This document shows positions 27,291 through 37,074 of a stretch of DNA of 64,000 bases, piece by piece; within the stretch, counting starts at the first letter, position 1; every line of letters begins with the position of its first letter. This DNA comes from CAYNVQ01 sp964400735 (lineage in GTDB: Bacteria; Acidobacteriota; Aminicenantia; Aminicenantales; Aminicenantaceae). The translations under genes and the position numbers were made by a program. The stretch covers positions 149,481 through 213,480 of the forward strand of contig CAYNVQ010000007.1 in the NCBI GenBank assembly GCA_964400735.1, given 5' to 3'. The notes below the pieces were generated by a model. The model was not told the origin of the DNA, did not search any database, and saw nothing but the letters and a program-made list of their open reading frames with translations.

Positions 27291-27291
27291 A

Positions 27292-29541
27292 ATGCGGAAA
27301 AAAATAAAAAAAATTGCATTGCCAGCCTTATTGTCCATTCTGGTGATTCTTTCTTTATCTCTCTACCTCCCTTTTTCAAAGACAAAACTCGAACCCGGGC
27401 CTGTGGTATCGCTCTCTCTGATGGACCGAAACAATATTTTGCTCAGAGAGATCCTTTCTGATGAGGGAGGCCGTTGCCGTTGGATCAAATTCGACGAAGT
27501 CTCTACTGACCTATTGAAGGCCACTATCGTTGCCGAAGACCGCTATTTTTACCTTCATCCAGGAGTCAATCCCTTCGCCATCGCCCGTGCCCTGGCTCAA
27601 AACGCGCGCTACGGCCGGGTCATCTCCGGAGCCTCTACCATATCCCAGCAGGTCGTGCGAAACATCTACCGCCGTCGACGCACGATCTTCTCCAAAATTT
27701 ATGAAATCTGGCAGGCGATCCGGCTCGAGCGCACACTATCCAAAGACAAAATTCTAGCCCAATATCTGAACAGGATATATTATGGAAACCTGGCTTATGG
27801 GATAGATGCGGCTGCAAGACTCTATTTCGACAAGTCCCCTTCTGACCTCAGCCTAGCGGAAGCGGCCTTTTTGGCCGGGCTTCCCCGTTCCCCTTCGGCG
27901 CTGGATCCCTACCGTTTCTTCCGGCAGGCCAAAAAGCGGCAGGAACATATCCTCGATCAGATGTTTGACCTCGGCTATATCGATGCCCAGCGCCTGGAAA
28001 GGGGAAAAGCCGAGCCGCTCCAGCTCATAGCGCCGCAAAAAAACTTCCGGGCTCCCCATTTCTGTGATTTTATCCTTCAACAACTCCCGATCAATAAACG
28101 GCGCAAGCTGAGCAGGATTCAAACCACATGCGATTACAGGATTCAGGAGAAAATCGAAATTTTGGTCAAAGACCACATCGATAGTCTCGCGAAGAAAAAC
28201 ATCACCAATGCCGCTATCATCGTTTTGGAAAACAGCACAGGAGAGATCCTGTGTATGGTGGGTTCCAAGGATTTTTTCGACGGCCTCCACGACGGACAGG
28301 TCAACGGCACAACTTCCCTCCGTCAACCCGGCTCCACCCTCAAACCCTTCACCTACGGTCTAGCCCTGGAGAGGGGAATGACCGCCGCAGAGATTCTGGA
28401 AGACCGGGATTTTTATTTTCCTACCCCGGAAGGAAGCTATTCCCCGCGTAACTATGACTTGAAATTCCACGGGACAGTGCGCCTTCGGCAGGCTCTAGCC
28501 TGCTCTTACAATGTCCCCGCTGTCTCCCTTCTTGAAACGCTGGGACCGGACCTCCTCTTTCAAAAGCTCCGACAGGCAGGATTCGAGAGTCTGGACCGAA
28601 GTCCGGCTTATTATGGGGTGGGTTTGACCTTAGGCAACGGGGAAGTCAGTCTTCTGGAATTGAGCCGGGCATACTCGGCTCTGGCAAGAGGGGGCTTATA
28701 CTTCGGGGACAAAACCATGCTCAAATGTTTTGACAACGAAGAGCAAGAAATTCCCTGGAGTAAAGAAGAAAAGCCAGTCAGAATATTCCCTCCTGAGATT
28801 GCTTTTATCATCACCGACATTCTGGCAGACAGGGACGCCCGTATTCCGGCTTTCGGTTACCTCACTCCCTTGAACCTGCCTTTTGACTGTGCGATCAAGA
28901 CAGGAACCAGTGCGGATTTCCGGGACAACTGGACAGTAGGGTACACGCCCAGATACACGGTCGGAGTGTGGGTGGGAAATTTCGATGCTGCATCCATGCA
29001 CAATATCTCGGGAATAACTGGTTGTGGGCCTCTCTTCAAGGATATCATGCTTCTTTTGGAAAACGGGAACACCGGAGTCGGGTTCGCCGAGAACCGGAAT
29101 GTGACCAAAGCCAAAATCTGTCCGCTTTCTGGAAAGCTCGCTACAAAATACTGTCCAGGAGCCATGGAGGATTCTTTTATTAAGGGGACGGAACCCCAAG
29201 AATACTGTCCGGTTCACACTTCCGAGAGCCCCTCACAAGGCCTTCAGATTTTCCGCAAGGAAAAGTTCAGAATTGCCTTTCCCCAGGATAGGGATGTTTT
29301 TAAAATCGACCCTGTCCTTCGCCCGGAATTCCAGAGAATCAAGCTCAAATCAACAGCAGCCCGTGAGATGGATTTGGATCGTGTGGAGTGGTGGATCAAT
29401 GGCCGTAAAATCGGTGAATCTTCCTATCCCTTTTCTATGTATTGGAATTTGAAGCCCGGCCATTTTACTATCAAAGCCGTGGCCCTAAAAGCTGAACACG
29501 AGGTACAGAGTGCCTCCATCGAAATCAAAGTGGAGGAATGA
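27292..29541 (+). CDS. pbpC: Penicillin-binding protein 1C
   Basis: 749 residues. A membrane anchor (about 8-27) is followed by the GT51 transglycosylase domain with EDRYFYLHPGVNP and GASTISQQVVRNIYR (about 80-125). The transpeptidase domain has STLK near 348, SYN in CSYNVPAV near 405 and KTGTS near 535. The C-terminal PBP1C domain (about 640-749) is present. It polymerises peptidoglycan at the inner membrane. It starts one nucleotide after the alpha-2-macroglobulin stop, so the two are translationally coupled. All catalytic motifs are intact. Confidence 0.96.
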   Translation: MRKKIKKIALPALLSILVILSLSLYLPFSKTKLEPGPVVSLSLMDRNNILLREILSDEGGRCRWIKFDEVSTDLLKATIVAEDRYFYLHPGVNPFAIARALAQNARYGRVISGASTISQQVVRNIYRRRRTIFSKIYEIWQAIRLERTLSKDKILAQYLNRIYYGNLAYGIDAAARLYFDKSPSDLSLAEAAFLAGLPRSPSALDPYRFFRQAKKRQEHILDQMFDLGYIDAQRLERGKAEPLQLIAPQKNFRAPHFCDFILQQLPINKRRKLSRIQTTCDYRIQEKIEILVKDHIDSLAKKNITNAAIIVLENSTGEILCMVGSKDFFDGLHDGQVNGTTSLRQPGSTLKPFTYGLALERGMTAAEILEDRDFYFPTPEGSYSPRNYDLKFHGTVRLRQALACSYNVPAVSLLETLGPDLLFQKLRQAGFESLDRSPAYYGVGLTLGNGEVSLLELSRAYSALARGGLYFGDKTMLKCFDNEEQEIPWSKEEKPVRIFPPEIAFIITDILADRDARIPAFGYLTPLNLPFDCAIKTGTSADFRDNWTVGYTPRYTVGVWVGNFDAASMHNISGITGCGPLFKDIMLLLENGNTGVGFAENRNVTKAKICPLSGKLATKYCPGAMEDSFIKGTEPQEYCPVHTSESPSQGLQIFRKEKFRIAFPQDRDVFKIDPVLRPEFQRIKLKSTAAREMDLDRVEWWINGRKIGESSYPFSMYWNLKPGHFTIKAVALKAEHEVQSASIEIKVEE

Positions 29542-29551
29542 AGAATCCTGG

Positions 29552-30067
29552 CTAAAGTTTAAGGCTAAGCCTGTATCTGTAACCCAGGTCCTTGATGTTG
29601 AATTTCAACGATTTAATAACTCTGATCTCCGGCTCGTTCCATTTAGCTATACAGGCATAAACTTCCCTGTGTCCCATTTTTTTGGCGTACTCGATAACCG
29701 CCCGGTGAAGCTTTCTGGAAATCCCCTGATTCCGGAAAGGTTTGGAGACAAAAGTGATCTGCAGATAAAACTCAGGTGTGGACCGTCCGGAAGCAACGGG
29801 AAGAGTGTCGTACATCCTGTCTATTTCAGGGGCTCCGACGGAGGGGAAGCCCATAAGATATCCCACTATCTTATCATCGACCGAGGCCACGAATGTTTTG
29901 TATTTGTTTTCCGGATCCAGGTATCTTCTCCGGTAGTCCCGTTCTCCGGATTTGATCTTGATATCCTTGAATTTTTCCGACATTTCGGCCTCCAGCTCTT
30001 TGACGAGCTCGAGCACCTGTTCCAGATCCTCCGGACGATATTCCCTTATTTTTGCTTCTAAAGCCAT
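29552..30067 (-). CDS. GNAT-family N-acetyltransferase
   Basis: 171 residues. The N-terminal IREYRPEDLEQVLELVKELE is typical of GNAT proteins. The acetyl-CoA-binding motif A is seen as ITFVSKPFRNQGISRKLHRAVIEYAKKMG (spanning about 108-136, quoted in part), a Q/R-x-x-G variant with NQGIS. It probably acetylates an amine on a small molecule or protein. It converges on pbpC with 10 nt between stops. GAGAGGT lies upstream of the ATG. The substrate cannot be told. Confidence 0.85.
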   Translation of the reverse strand: MALEAKIREYRPEDLEQVLELVKELEAEMSEKFKDIKIKSGERDYRRRYLDPENKYKTFVASVDDKIVGYLMGFPSVGAPEIDRMYDTLPVASGRSTPEFYLQITFVSKPFRNQGISRKLHRAVIEYAKKMGHREVYACIAKWNEPEIRVIKSLKFNIKDLGYRYRLSLKL

Positions 30068-30500
30068 AATGCGACCTCTCTCAACTGGACATTTAAAGCC
30101 GAAAATCAGCTTATGACAATATAACTGCTTTTGATTTTAGGATAATAAATATTTGTATCAAAATCAAGCCGCCGTTCAAAGCCGGTCAAAACCGCTTAAA
30201 GGCAATTTTAAAACCTCCCGACCTTAGCAACGTGAAATCTTCCGGTTTTTGCTGAGCGAAAATGCCCGGTTCCTGACAAAGCGAAAATTCCGGTTTGTCC
30301 ACTTTCCTGTTTTTTACAGAACTTCTACATAACAAAACTCTTTACTGTGTCGTTGCCATGAACGAACGGCTGAGGATATAGACTTCGATTTCTTTCTCAT
30401 CCTCCGATCGTATCTCTCTGGCTGTTGAAAATGCTCATCCGCAGTTGAAATAAAGGTGGCTTTTCAGTTAATGTATGATCTTGCAGGAAAGGAGGAAAGG
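30068..30500. other. 433-nt divergent spacer with three imperfect tandem repeats
   Basis: Between the GNAT and amidohydrolase genes. 30229-30302 contains three imperfect ~24-nt repeats with the core GCGAAAATTCCGGTT (units near 30229, 30255 and 30279). Such multiple end-repeats resemble transposase-binding ends of IS21-type elements, but no transposase is nearby. The rest shows no gene. The amidohydrolase ribosome-binding site AAGGAGG lies at its right edge. Confidence 0.55.
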
Positions 30501-32186
30501 ATGAAAATTTTTAAATTTCTGTCTATTGCCACTTTGCTCTCTATTATCGCCGTACAATCATTCGCCTTCTCATCCATCCGGAATGGTCAAAACTTCGATA
30601 TCCTCTTCATAAACGGAAGGGTTTTGGATGGAACGGGAAATCCCTGTTTCTATGCCGATATCGGTCTGAAGGATGGAAAAATCGCTGCCGTCGGCCTTCT
30701 CAAAGATAAATCTGAAGCCACGAAAGTCATCGATATAAAAGGAAAAATCATCTCGCCGGGATTCATCGATATCCACTGCCACGCCTACGATAGTGTGCAA
30801 AACGAGACATCCTGGGTGGGAAACGACGAGAAGAGATTTTTTGCCCCCAATTTCGTCAGCCAGGGTGTAACCTCCCTGGTTTCCAACATGTGCGGAGGGG
30901 GCCCCACAGACATCCAAAAGCAGCGCGAAACCCTGAGCGTCAAAGGAACCGGGCCCAATGTCATGCTTTTTGTCGGGCATAATTCTGTCCGCCGTCAGGT
31001 GATGGGGACGGATTTCCAGAGGCCTGCCACAGAGGACGAAACGGTGCAGATGAGGGAACTGGTGCACAGGGCTATGGAAGCCGGTGCCTTCGGTATGTCC
31101 ACCGGATTGGAGTATGTGCCGAGCATCTGGAGCACAGAGGACGAGGTGGTGGCATTGGTCGAAGAGATCGTCCCCTATGGAGGGGTGTATATGGCCCACG
31201 AACGGGCCGCCGGCCTGACGCCGATGTGGTACGTCCCCAGCCAGCATGAGCCCGGCCCTCCCAACATGCTGGAAAACATCATCGAATTGATCGATGTGGG
31301 AAAGAGGACCGGAGCCACCGTGCTAGCTTCCCACATCAAGGCAAGAGGAGCCGATTTTTGGGGCGGGAGCCGTGCCATTATCCGGCTGATCGATGAAGCA
31401 CGGGCACAGGGAGTGGATATCTGGGCGGACTGCTATCCCTACAACAGCTCGGGAAGCGATGGCAGCGTGGTTTTAATCCCCCGATGGGCCCTTGGAAGAA
31501 ATTTCCAGGAGGAATTGAAAAAGGTGCTGGATGACCCGGAAAAGACCAAGGATTTGTACAGAGACATCAAACATAATCTCAACTGGCGGGGGGAGGCGGA
31601 AAATATCATTATCATGGATTATCCGGACAAATCTTGCATCGGAAAAAGCCTTGCTCAGATCGCCGAAGAACGCGGCGCGTCGGATGTGGAAATGGCCATC
31701 AAGCTGCAGCTGGAGGGGTACGCCAAAAGGCCTGGGGGAGCGAGAATCCGCGCTTTCTCGATGTCCGAGATCGACATCGAGGCTTTCTCGGCTCAACCCT
31801 GGACCGCCACATCGTCGGATGCCAGCATCGCTCTTCCCGATGACGGCCCTGTCCATGCCCGGTTCTATGGAACATTTCCCAGAAAAATCCGGCACTACGC
31901 CCTGGAAAGAAAGGTCATTTCACTGGAAGACGCCGTCCGGGCATCCACTTCGCTGCCAGCTCAAATTTTAGGTCTTCGCGATCGGGGAATGATACGGGAA
32001 GGATTTCATGCCGACCTGGTCGTTTTCGACCCAAAGACGATCAGAGATACCGCCACTTTCTTCGAGCCTCATCAGTACGCAGACGGCATAGAATACGTCC
32101 TGGTCAATGGAGCATTTGTAGTCGAGAATGGAGAGCTGACCTGGCAAAAGCCCGGAGTCGTGCTCACGAAAAAAAAATCCGGTTAA
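30501..32186 (+). CDS. Exported N-acyl-D-amino-acid deacylase-like amidohydrolase
   Basis: 561 residues from the ATG at 30501, which follows GGAGG by five nucleotides and starts a clear signal peptide (cleavage near SFAFSS). An upstream in-frame ATG at 30456 lacks this context. The amidohydrolase-3 fold shows DGTGNPCFYADIGLKDGKI, the metal-binding SPGFIDIHCHAYD, GMSTGLEYVPS and late SDASIALPDDGPVHARFYGT. The family removes acyl groups from N-acyl-D-amino acids or cleaves related amides. Export suggests scavenging of extracellular or periplasmic peptide or cell-wall fragments. The next gene (esterase-like, also exported) follows on the same strand. Confidence 0.9.
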   Translation: MKIFKFLSIATLLSIIAVQSFAFSSIRNGQNFDILFINGRVLDGTGNPCFYADIGLKDGKIAAVGLLKDKSEATKVIDIKGKIISPGFIDIHCHAYDSVQNETSWVGNDEKRFFAPNFVSQGVTSLVSNMCGGGPTDIQKQRETLSVKGTGPNVMLFVGHNSVRRQVMGTDFQRPATEDETVQMRELVHRAMEAGAFGMSTGLEYVPSIWSTEDEVVALVEEIVPYGGVYMAHERAAGLTPMWYVPSQHEPGPPNMLENIIELIDVGKRTGATVLASHIKARGADFWGGSRAIIRLIDEARAQGVDIWADCYPYNSSGSDGSVVLIPRWALGRNFQEELKKVLDDPEKTKDLYRDIKHNLNWRGEAENIIIMDYPDKSCIGKSLAQIAEERGASDVEMAIKLQLEGYAKRPGGARIRAFSMSEIDIEAFSAQPWTATSSDASIALPDDGPVHARFYGTFPRKIRHYALERKVISLEDAVRASTSLPAQILGLRDRGMIREGFHADLVVFDPKTIRDTATFFEPHQYADGIEYVLVNGAFVVENGELTWQKPGVVLTKKKSG

Positions 32187-32224
32187 CCTAAAGGATGAGT
32201 TTTTTCTTGTCATTCTCCAAATAA

Positions 32225-33688
32225 ATGTATTGTTCGCTATCCGAATTTTTCGCTCATCCTGGACCTGTGAGCAAAAAGATGACGATATGGATATTCATGT
32301 TTTCTTTTCTACTTCTATCGATACCTTCTTTTTCCAAAGACCAGGGAATCGAACGAGGAATCGTTTTGAAAAAAGTTGTCTGTCAATATGACCGCTCGCA
32401 AAGCTATGCCCTTTATCTTCCATCCGCATACTCCCCGGAGAAGAAATGGCCAATAATCTACGCCTTTGATCCCGGAGCCAGAGGGGAGATTCCGGTCAAA
32501 CTGTTTCACGAGGAGGCAGAAACATACGGCTATATACTCGCTGGCTCGAACAACTCGCAAAACGGACCCTGGGAGAACAACGTGAAGGCGGCGAATGCCG
32601 TTTGGGTGGACACCCACCTCCGCTTCCGCGTCGATGACGAAAGGATCTATGCGACGGGATTTTCTGGAGGAGCCAGGATGGCATCCGGCCTTTCCGACCT
32701 GTTGAAAAAACCCGTGGCCGGAATCATCGCTTGCGGAGCAGGATTGCCCAAGTGGCTAACCTTGGACAAGATTGCCTCTTCGGCTTTTTTCGGTATTGCA
32801 GGACTCGCCGACATGAACTACAAGGAACTCAAACAAATAGACAAGGGACTTGACGCCCTGAATACGGCACACCGCATAAGAATATTCGATGGAATCCACG
32901 ACTGGCCTCCCAGTGAACTCTGCGATGAAGCCGTGGAGTGGATGGAGCTCCAAGCCATAAAAACCGGAAAGAGGGAAAAGGATCAGGCCTTTCTCCAGCA
33001 GCTCTATGAACGAGCTCTCAGGCAAGCCAAAAAATATGAGGATTCAGGGAATACTTATGAGGCATTTCAAATCTATCAGGCATTAAGAGAAGATTTTTCG
33101 GGCTTGGCTGAGACCTCGGCAGCAGAAGCCAAGGCTGCACAAATTGAAAGCGATCCTGCCTTCAAAAAAAGGCAGGAACAAGAAAGGCGAGCCTTCGAAG
33201 AAGAATCAAAACTTATAAAGGATATAAGAGAAAAATTTTGGAAACTGAAAGAAAATATCGGCGATTCATTCGAGAGAGAAAAATTGGTCAGAAATTTTCA
33301 TTTGGACCAGTTTTTAGAGGAGGCGGATAAGGGGGAAGATATATTCAGGTCAATGATGGCCAAACGACTTCTCCAGGATTTTTCCTATAATGTATACGAG
33401 CAGGGAGAGATCTCCTTCGAAGCGAAAGATTATTCAGCGGCTGCCGTTTTTTTTGAACTTGTGGCCATATCAAGTTCCCATCAGCCGGGAGTGCTCTACA
33501 AGCTCGCTTCTGCTTATTCCCTCGACAAGCAAAAAGAAAAGGCTCTCCGAACTTTAAAGGAGGCTGTGGAACGGGGCTTTTCCGATAGAGAGCGGCTGAA
33601 AAAGGACAAAAGCTTCGACCCGATTCGGGAGGAAAAAGAATTCAAGGCTATCTTAGAAGCCCTTAAAAAAAATTCGGTCCCCAAATGA
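32225..33688 (+). CDS. Exported alpha/beta-hydrolase (esterase-like) with C-terminal TPR-like region
   Basis: 487 residues as the longest frame. The ATG at residue 19 (32279) gives a conventional signal peptide (MTIWIFMFSFLLL...SFSK) and is probably the true start. The N-terminal half resembles PHB-depolymerase/feruloyl-esterase hydrolases. It has YALYLPSAY, the nucleophile elbow GFSGGARMA (Ser near 148), and GIHDWPP supplying the catalytic His. The C-terminal half is helical with TPR-like segments (about 245-480). It may hydrolyse an ester or peptide outside the cytoplasm. No clear ribosome-binding site helps decide the start. Confidence 0.75.
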   Translation: MYCSLSEFFAHPGPVSKKMTIWIFMFSFLLLSIPSFSKDQGIERGIVLKKVVCQYDRSQSYALYLPSAYSPEKKWPIIYAFDPGARGEIPVKLFHEEAETYGYILAGSNNSQNGPWENNVKAANAVWVDTHLRFRVDDERIYATGFSGGARMASGLSDLLKKPVAGIIACGAGLPKWLTLDKIASSAFFGIAGLADMNYKELKQIDKGLDALNTAHRIRIFDGIHDWPPSELCDEAVEWMELQAIKTGKREKDQAFLQQLYERALRQAKKYEDSGNTYEAFQIYQALREDFSGLAETSAAEAKAAQIESDPAFKKRQEQERRAFEEESKLIKDIREKFWKLKENIGDSFEREKLVRNFHLDQFLEEADKGEDIFRSMMAKRLLQDFSYNVYEQGEISFEAKDYSAAAVFFELVAISSSHQPGVLYKLASAYSLDKQKEKALRTLKEAVERGFSDRERLKKDKSFDPIREEKEFKAILEALKKNSVPK

Positions 33689-33753
33689 AAATTCCATATG
33701 ACAAACCACATGGGATCCGATTCGCGCCCTATTCAATTCCTGACTCTTTTATT

Positions 33754-34320
33754 TTACTGAATATTCGCCAAAGTAAAGGGTCTATCCTTTTCTCCGGATT
33801 TCAAAGCATCATATCTTTTGATGACTTCGTCTGTGATATCTATGGACATGCTGAAGTAGGCGACTGAATTGGCGGAAAGGTCCAAGACAAGGCTGTACCC
33901 TTTTTCGTTGGCGACCTTTTCGATTATCGGATTCACTTCATCCCGAATTTTATTGAATAACCGAAACTGGAGCCGCTGCCAATCTTTAAGGGAATCTTCC
34001 GAGACTCTTTTGCGCTCGGTTCTCAGTTTATCCAAGTCAAAAGCGAGCTGTTCTTGCGCCTCGAAAGTCATTACCAATCGCTGGGTGTTGAGTTTTGTGT
34101 CTAAATCCTGGATTTTTTTGTCGATTTCCGCCAGGTTGAAATTGATTTTTTGCTCACGCTCTTGGAGTAAAGTGATAGCCTTTCGTCCCTCAATGGAGTT
34201 CTGAAAGGTCTTTTGCGAATCAATCACAGCCACCGTTAGCGCCTGTTCAGCGAATCCCTGCATCATGAAAATTGTTAGAGGAAAAGCAAATAAAATAACA
34301 CTCCAAATTTTTTTTCTCAT
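33754..34320 (-). CDS. Skp/OmpH-family periplasmic chaperone
   Basis: 188 residues. A signal peptide (to about AEQA, 26) is followed by VAVIDSQKTFQNSIEGRKA, the OmpH opening, a long coiled-coil arm (about 50-130) and a C-terminal strand region ending IDITDEVIKRYDA. Skp trimers hold unfolded outer-membrane proteins in the periplasm. GGGAGG precedes the ATG. In many bacteria skp is next to bamA; here it is about 30 kb from the Omp85/TamB cluster. Confidence 0.9.
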   Translation of the reverse strand: MRKKIWSVILFAFPLTIFMMQGFAEQALTVAVIDSQKTFQNSIEGRKAITLLQEREQKINFNLAEIDKKIQDLDTKLNTQRLVMTFEAQEQLAFDLDKLRTERKRVSEDSLKDWQRLQFRLFNKIRDEVNPIIEKVANEKGYSLVLDLSANSVAYFSMSIDITDEVIKRYDALKSGEKDRPFTLANIQ

Positions 34321-34465
34321 ATTGACCTCCCTAAATTTAGCTATTCTAATAGATTCCGTTTACTCTAACTAAAACCGGATACTAAACGTTGCGAGATAAG
34401 AAGACATGATAGAATTAAATAAAGAAAGGTTCATTCTGGGGATTTCTTGAAGTTGATATTTCGGG

Positions 34466-35530
34466 GTGTTCATGACACAATTTAAGCGGGAACAAAAAAG
34501 CATGCCAAGATCTTTTTTATTCATTACGGCGTTTCTGCTTATTTATCCCTTCTATTTATTTTCACACCAAAACATCAATCCTTCAGAAAAAAGCCAGAAA
34601 AGCTTGGCTGGACAAGCCATTTTCCCAGAAAAAGAATATAAAGAATGGCTGGAAGTTCAGAAAAATCAAGATGTCGATCCAGCCTCGAAGATCAAATGCA
34701 GCGTAAATATTTTCTTTATCCTCAAATATGAAACTTTAGTCAGGGGAAAACTCCTGGACTTCGGTTTCCTTTTTGATGAGAGTTATGATCGATCAATCAA
34801 GACTTATACTTACGAAATAGGCTTGATGTATTATCGTTTGGAAGCCTGGCGGCTTCTAAACAGCCTTTTGAAATACTACGAGTATAGGCCCAAATTCGAC
34901 CAGCTTTTAATCGATGGAACGGATGCAACGGTAAATATATGGGCCAGAGCTGGAATAGTCCGCACTAACTACCCATATTCTGTTGAATCAGGTCTCTACG
35001 GTCATTATACATTCAAGATCGAAGAAGTTGATGGACTTTGGCTAATTCATGAAGCTGAGTGCAGCGATGAAATGCATGACGGCAACCCCCCCGGCACGAA
35101 TTTTATTTCACGGGTAGAGGAAATGAAAAAACGGCATGAATATGAAAAAAGTCTAAAGCCACCTCAAAAGGCTAAGAAAAAAATCCCTTCAATAAAAGAA
35201 TTACAGGACACCAGGAAAATCGAACTCTATCACGAAATTTTCGGCCATTACAGGTTTGTTATGGATAAAAAAAATCTCTTGATAACATTTTTCACCGAAG
35301 ATAAACGTTTATTCGGAAATTATGAAGGCATCTCCAAGATTCCTCTCTTTCAATTCAATGACGATCCTCTCGAATTCGAATGGAGGCCAGAAGCTCCATG
35401 GGATAAAATCTATAAACTTCGATTTATCCGAGATCGGACAGGAAAAATAACAAGGTGCATTATGGAGGTTGAGGAACAATCTTACGAGGGGATAAAATCA
35501 GAAGGGCCTTGCCATCTTCATAGATTCTGA
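34466..35530 (+). CDS. Exported protein of unknown function with a possible DUF3471-like C-terminus
   Basis: 354 residues in the longest frame; later ATGs at 34472 and 34502 would still keep the hydrophobic signal (FLFITAFLLIYPFYLF). I do not recognise the N-terminal ~230 residues. The C-terminal ~100 residues, from LYHEIFGHYRF to KITRCIMEVE, resemble the small beta-barrel domain found after many beta-lactamase-like proteins (DUF3471 pattern). The gene is more AT-rich than its neighbours. It stands alone between Skp and the DUF1015 gene. Confidence 0.65.
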   Translation: MFMTQFKREQKSMPRSFLFITAFLLIYPFYLFSHQNINPSEKSQKSLAGQAIFPEKEYKEWLEVQKNQDVDPASKIKCSVNIFFILKYETLVRGKLLDFGFLFDESYDRSIKTYTYEIGLMYYRLEAWRLLNSLLKYYEYRPKFDQLLIDGTDATVNIWARAGIVRTNYPYSVESGLYGHYTFKIEEVDGLWLIHEAECSDEMHDGNPPGTNFISRVEEMKKRHEYEKSLKPPQKAKKKIPSIKELQDTRKIELYHEIFGHYRFVMDKKNLLITFFTEDKRLFGNYEGISKIPLFQFNDDPLEFEWRPEAPWDKIYKLRFIRDRTGKITRCIMEVEEQSYEGIKSEGPCHLHRF

Positions 35531-35723
35531 TGATAAGATCAATCGGCACCATTTTTCAGTGGCAATTTTTCTTTAAATTATCGCATCAAGCAAGACAAAA
35601 ATAAGCAGATCCTCCATTTTTTTCGCTGTTGACTGCTTAGACCGTGTTTGGTACATTCAAACTTTCAAACACCCTTGTTCAAATATGACACCAGTAAAAA
35701 ACAGATTAAAAAAAGGAAGAATC

Positions 35724-37061
35724 ATGAAAGTCTATGAATCGATCGCCCTCGGAATACCGGATATTCTTCTGCCTAAAACCGGAACAGACCCCGGAAAATG
35801 GGCAGTCATCGCCTGTGACCAGTTCACCTCGGAACCGGAATACTGGCAGAAAGTTAGCCAGATTGTCAATGATGCCCCATCGACCCTGAACCTGATCTAT
35901 CCCGAGGTCTACCTGGCAGAGAAAAACCCTGAGGCTAGGATTTCCAGCATCAGGAAGAATATGCAGCGCTACGTAGAGCAAGAAATTTTCGAAGAGGCCG
36001 AAGGATTTATCTATGTCGAACGCCAAACCGGCCGGCACACACGCAAAGGCTTGATGGTCTGTCTGGACCTGGAACAGTACGACTTCCATAAAGGGGCCTC
36101 GACCCTGATCCGGGCCACGGAGGGCACCATCCTCGAGCGGATTCCTCCCCGGGTCAGAATCCGGGAGGGGGCACCATTGGAAATTCCTCATATCATGGTT
36201 TTGATCGATGACCCGGAAAACACGGTCGTCGGTCCCCTAACCCAAAATAAGCAGCGCCTCCAAAAGCTATACGATTTCGAGCTGATGATGGGATCAGGGC
36301 ATCTTACCGGATACAGAGTGAACGACGACGCTCTCGAAGAAGGTGTCACACAAAATCTTCGTGCCCTGGCTGATCCTGATCAATTCACCCGAAAATACGA
36401 TTTGAATCCTGAGACACCGGTGCTCTTATTTGCCATGGGCGACGGGAACCATTCTCTGGCCACAGCCAAGACCATCTGGGATAAAACGAAGAAAGACGTT
36501 GCGGATGAAGAAGAGATTTTTGAATCTCCCCTGCGCTATGCTCTTGTCGAACTGGTCAACCTCCATGACGAAGCTCTCGTTTTCGAGCCCATCCATAGGA
36601 TTCTGTTCGACCTTGCCGGCGGAAGGAATATCCTTTCCGAAATGGAGGCCTTTTATTCCAAACGTTTTCATTTCGCCGAATGTTCCGACGCCGAGAAAAT
36701 GAGGGGAGACGTCGATTCCCAGCGCGGAGGCCTCCATAAAATAGGTGTGGTGACGACTTCAGGCTTCGGAGTGATCGAAATTTCCGATCCGGATTCGAAC
36801 CTTCCGGTTGGGACCCTCCAAAACTTTCTGGATATGTTCCTGAAGGATGGGGGTGCCAAAGGAATTGACTATATCCACGGCACAGATACCCTGGTCCAAC
36901 TCGGACAAAAGACGGGAAGTATCGGATTTTATCTGCCGTCCATGGATAAACACGACCTGTTCAAGACCGTCATCTTGGACGGTGCTCTCCCCCGAAAAAC
37001 ATTCTCCATGGGGGAAGCCTGGGAAAAGCGTTTCTACATGGAGGCACGCAGACTAGTCTAA
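35724..37061 (+). CDS. DUF1015 family protein
   Basis: 445 residues from the ATG at 35724 (AAAGGAAGAATC upstream); the longer frame from 35685 is less likely. Family hallmarks are GTDPGKWAVIACDQFTSEPE, the strongly conserved FAMGDGNHSLATAK (about 245-258) and the ending KTFSMGEAWEKRFYMEARRL. DUF1015 proteins are widespread and uncharacterised, often next to serine-biosynthesis genes in other genomes. That association is not seen here, where it precedes an AlkD-like gene by 13 nt. Confidence 0.9.
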   Translation: MKVYESIALGIPDILLPKTGTDPGKWAVIACDQFTSEPEYWQKVSQIVNDAPSTLNLIYPEVYLAEKNPEARISSIRKNMQRYVEQEIFEEAEGFIYVERQTGRHTRKGLMVCLDLEQYDFHKGASTLIRATEGTILERIPPRVRIREGAPLEIPHIMVLIDDPENTVVGPLTQNKQRLQKLYDFELMMGSGHLTGYRVNDDALEEGVTQNLRALADPDQFTRKYDLNPETPVLLFAMGDGNHSLATAKTIWDKTKKDVADEEEIFESPLRYALVELVNLHDEALVFEPIHRILFDLAGGRNILSEMEAFYSKRFHFAECSDAEKMRGDVDSQRGGLHKIGVVTTSGFGVIEISDPDSNLPVGTLQNFLDMFLKDGGAKGIDYIHGTDTLVQLGQKTGSIGFYLPSMDKHDLFKTVILDGALPRKTFSMGEAWEKRFYMEARRLV

Positions 37062-37074
37062 AAGGAGACTTCTC

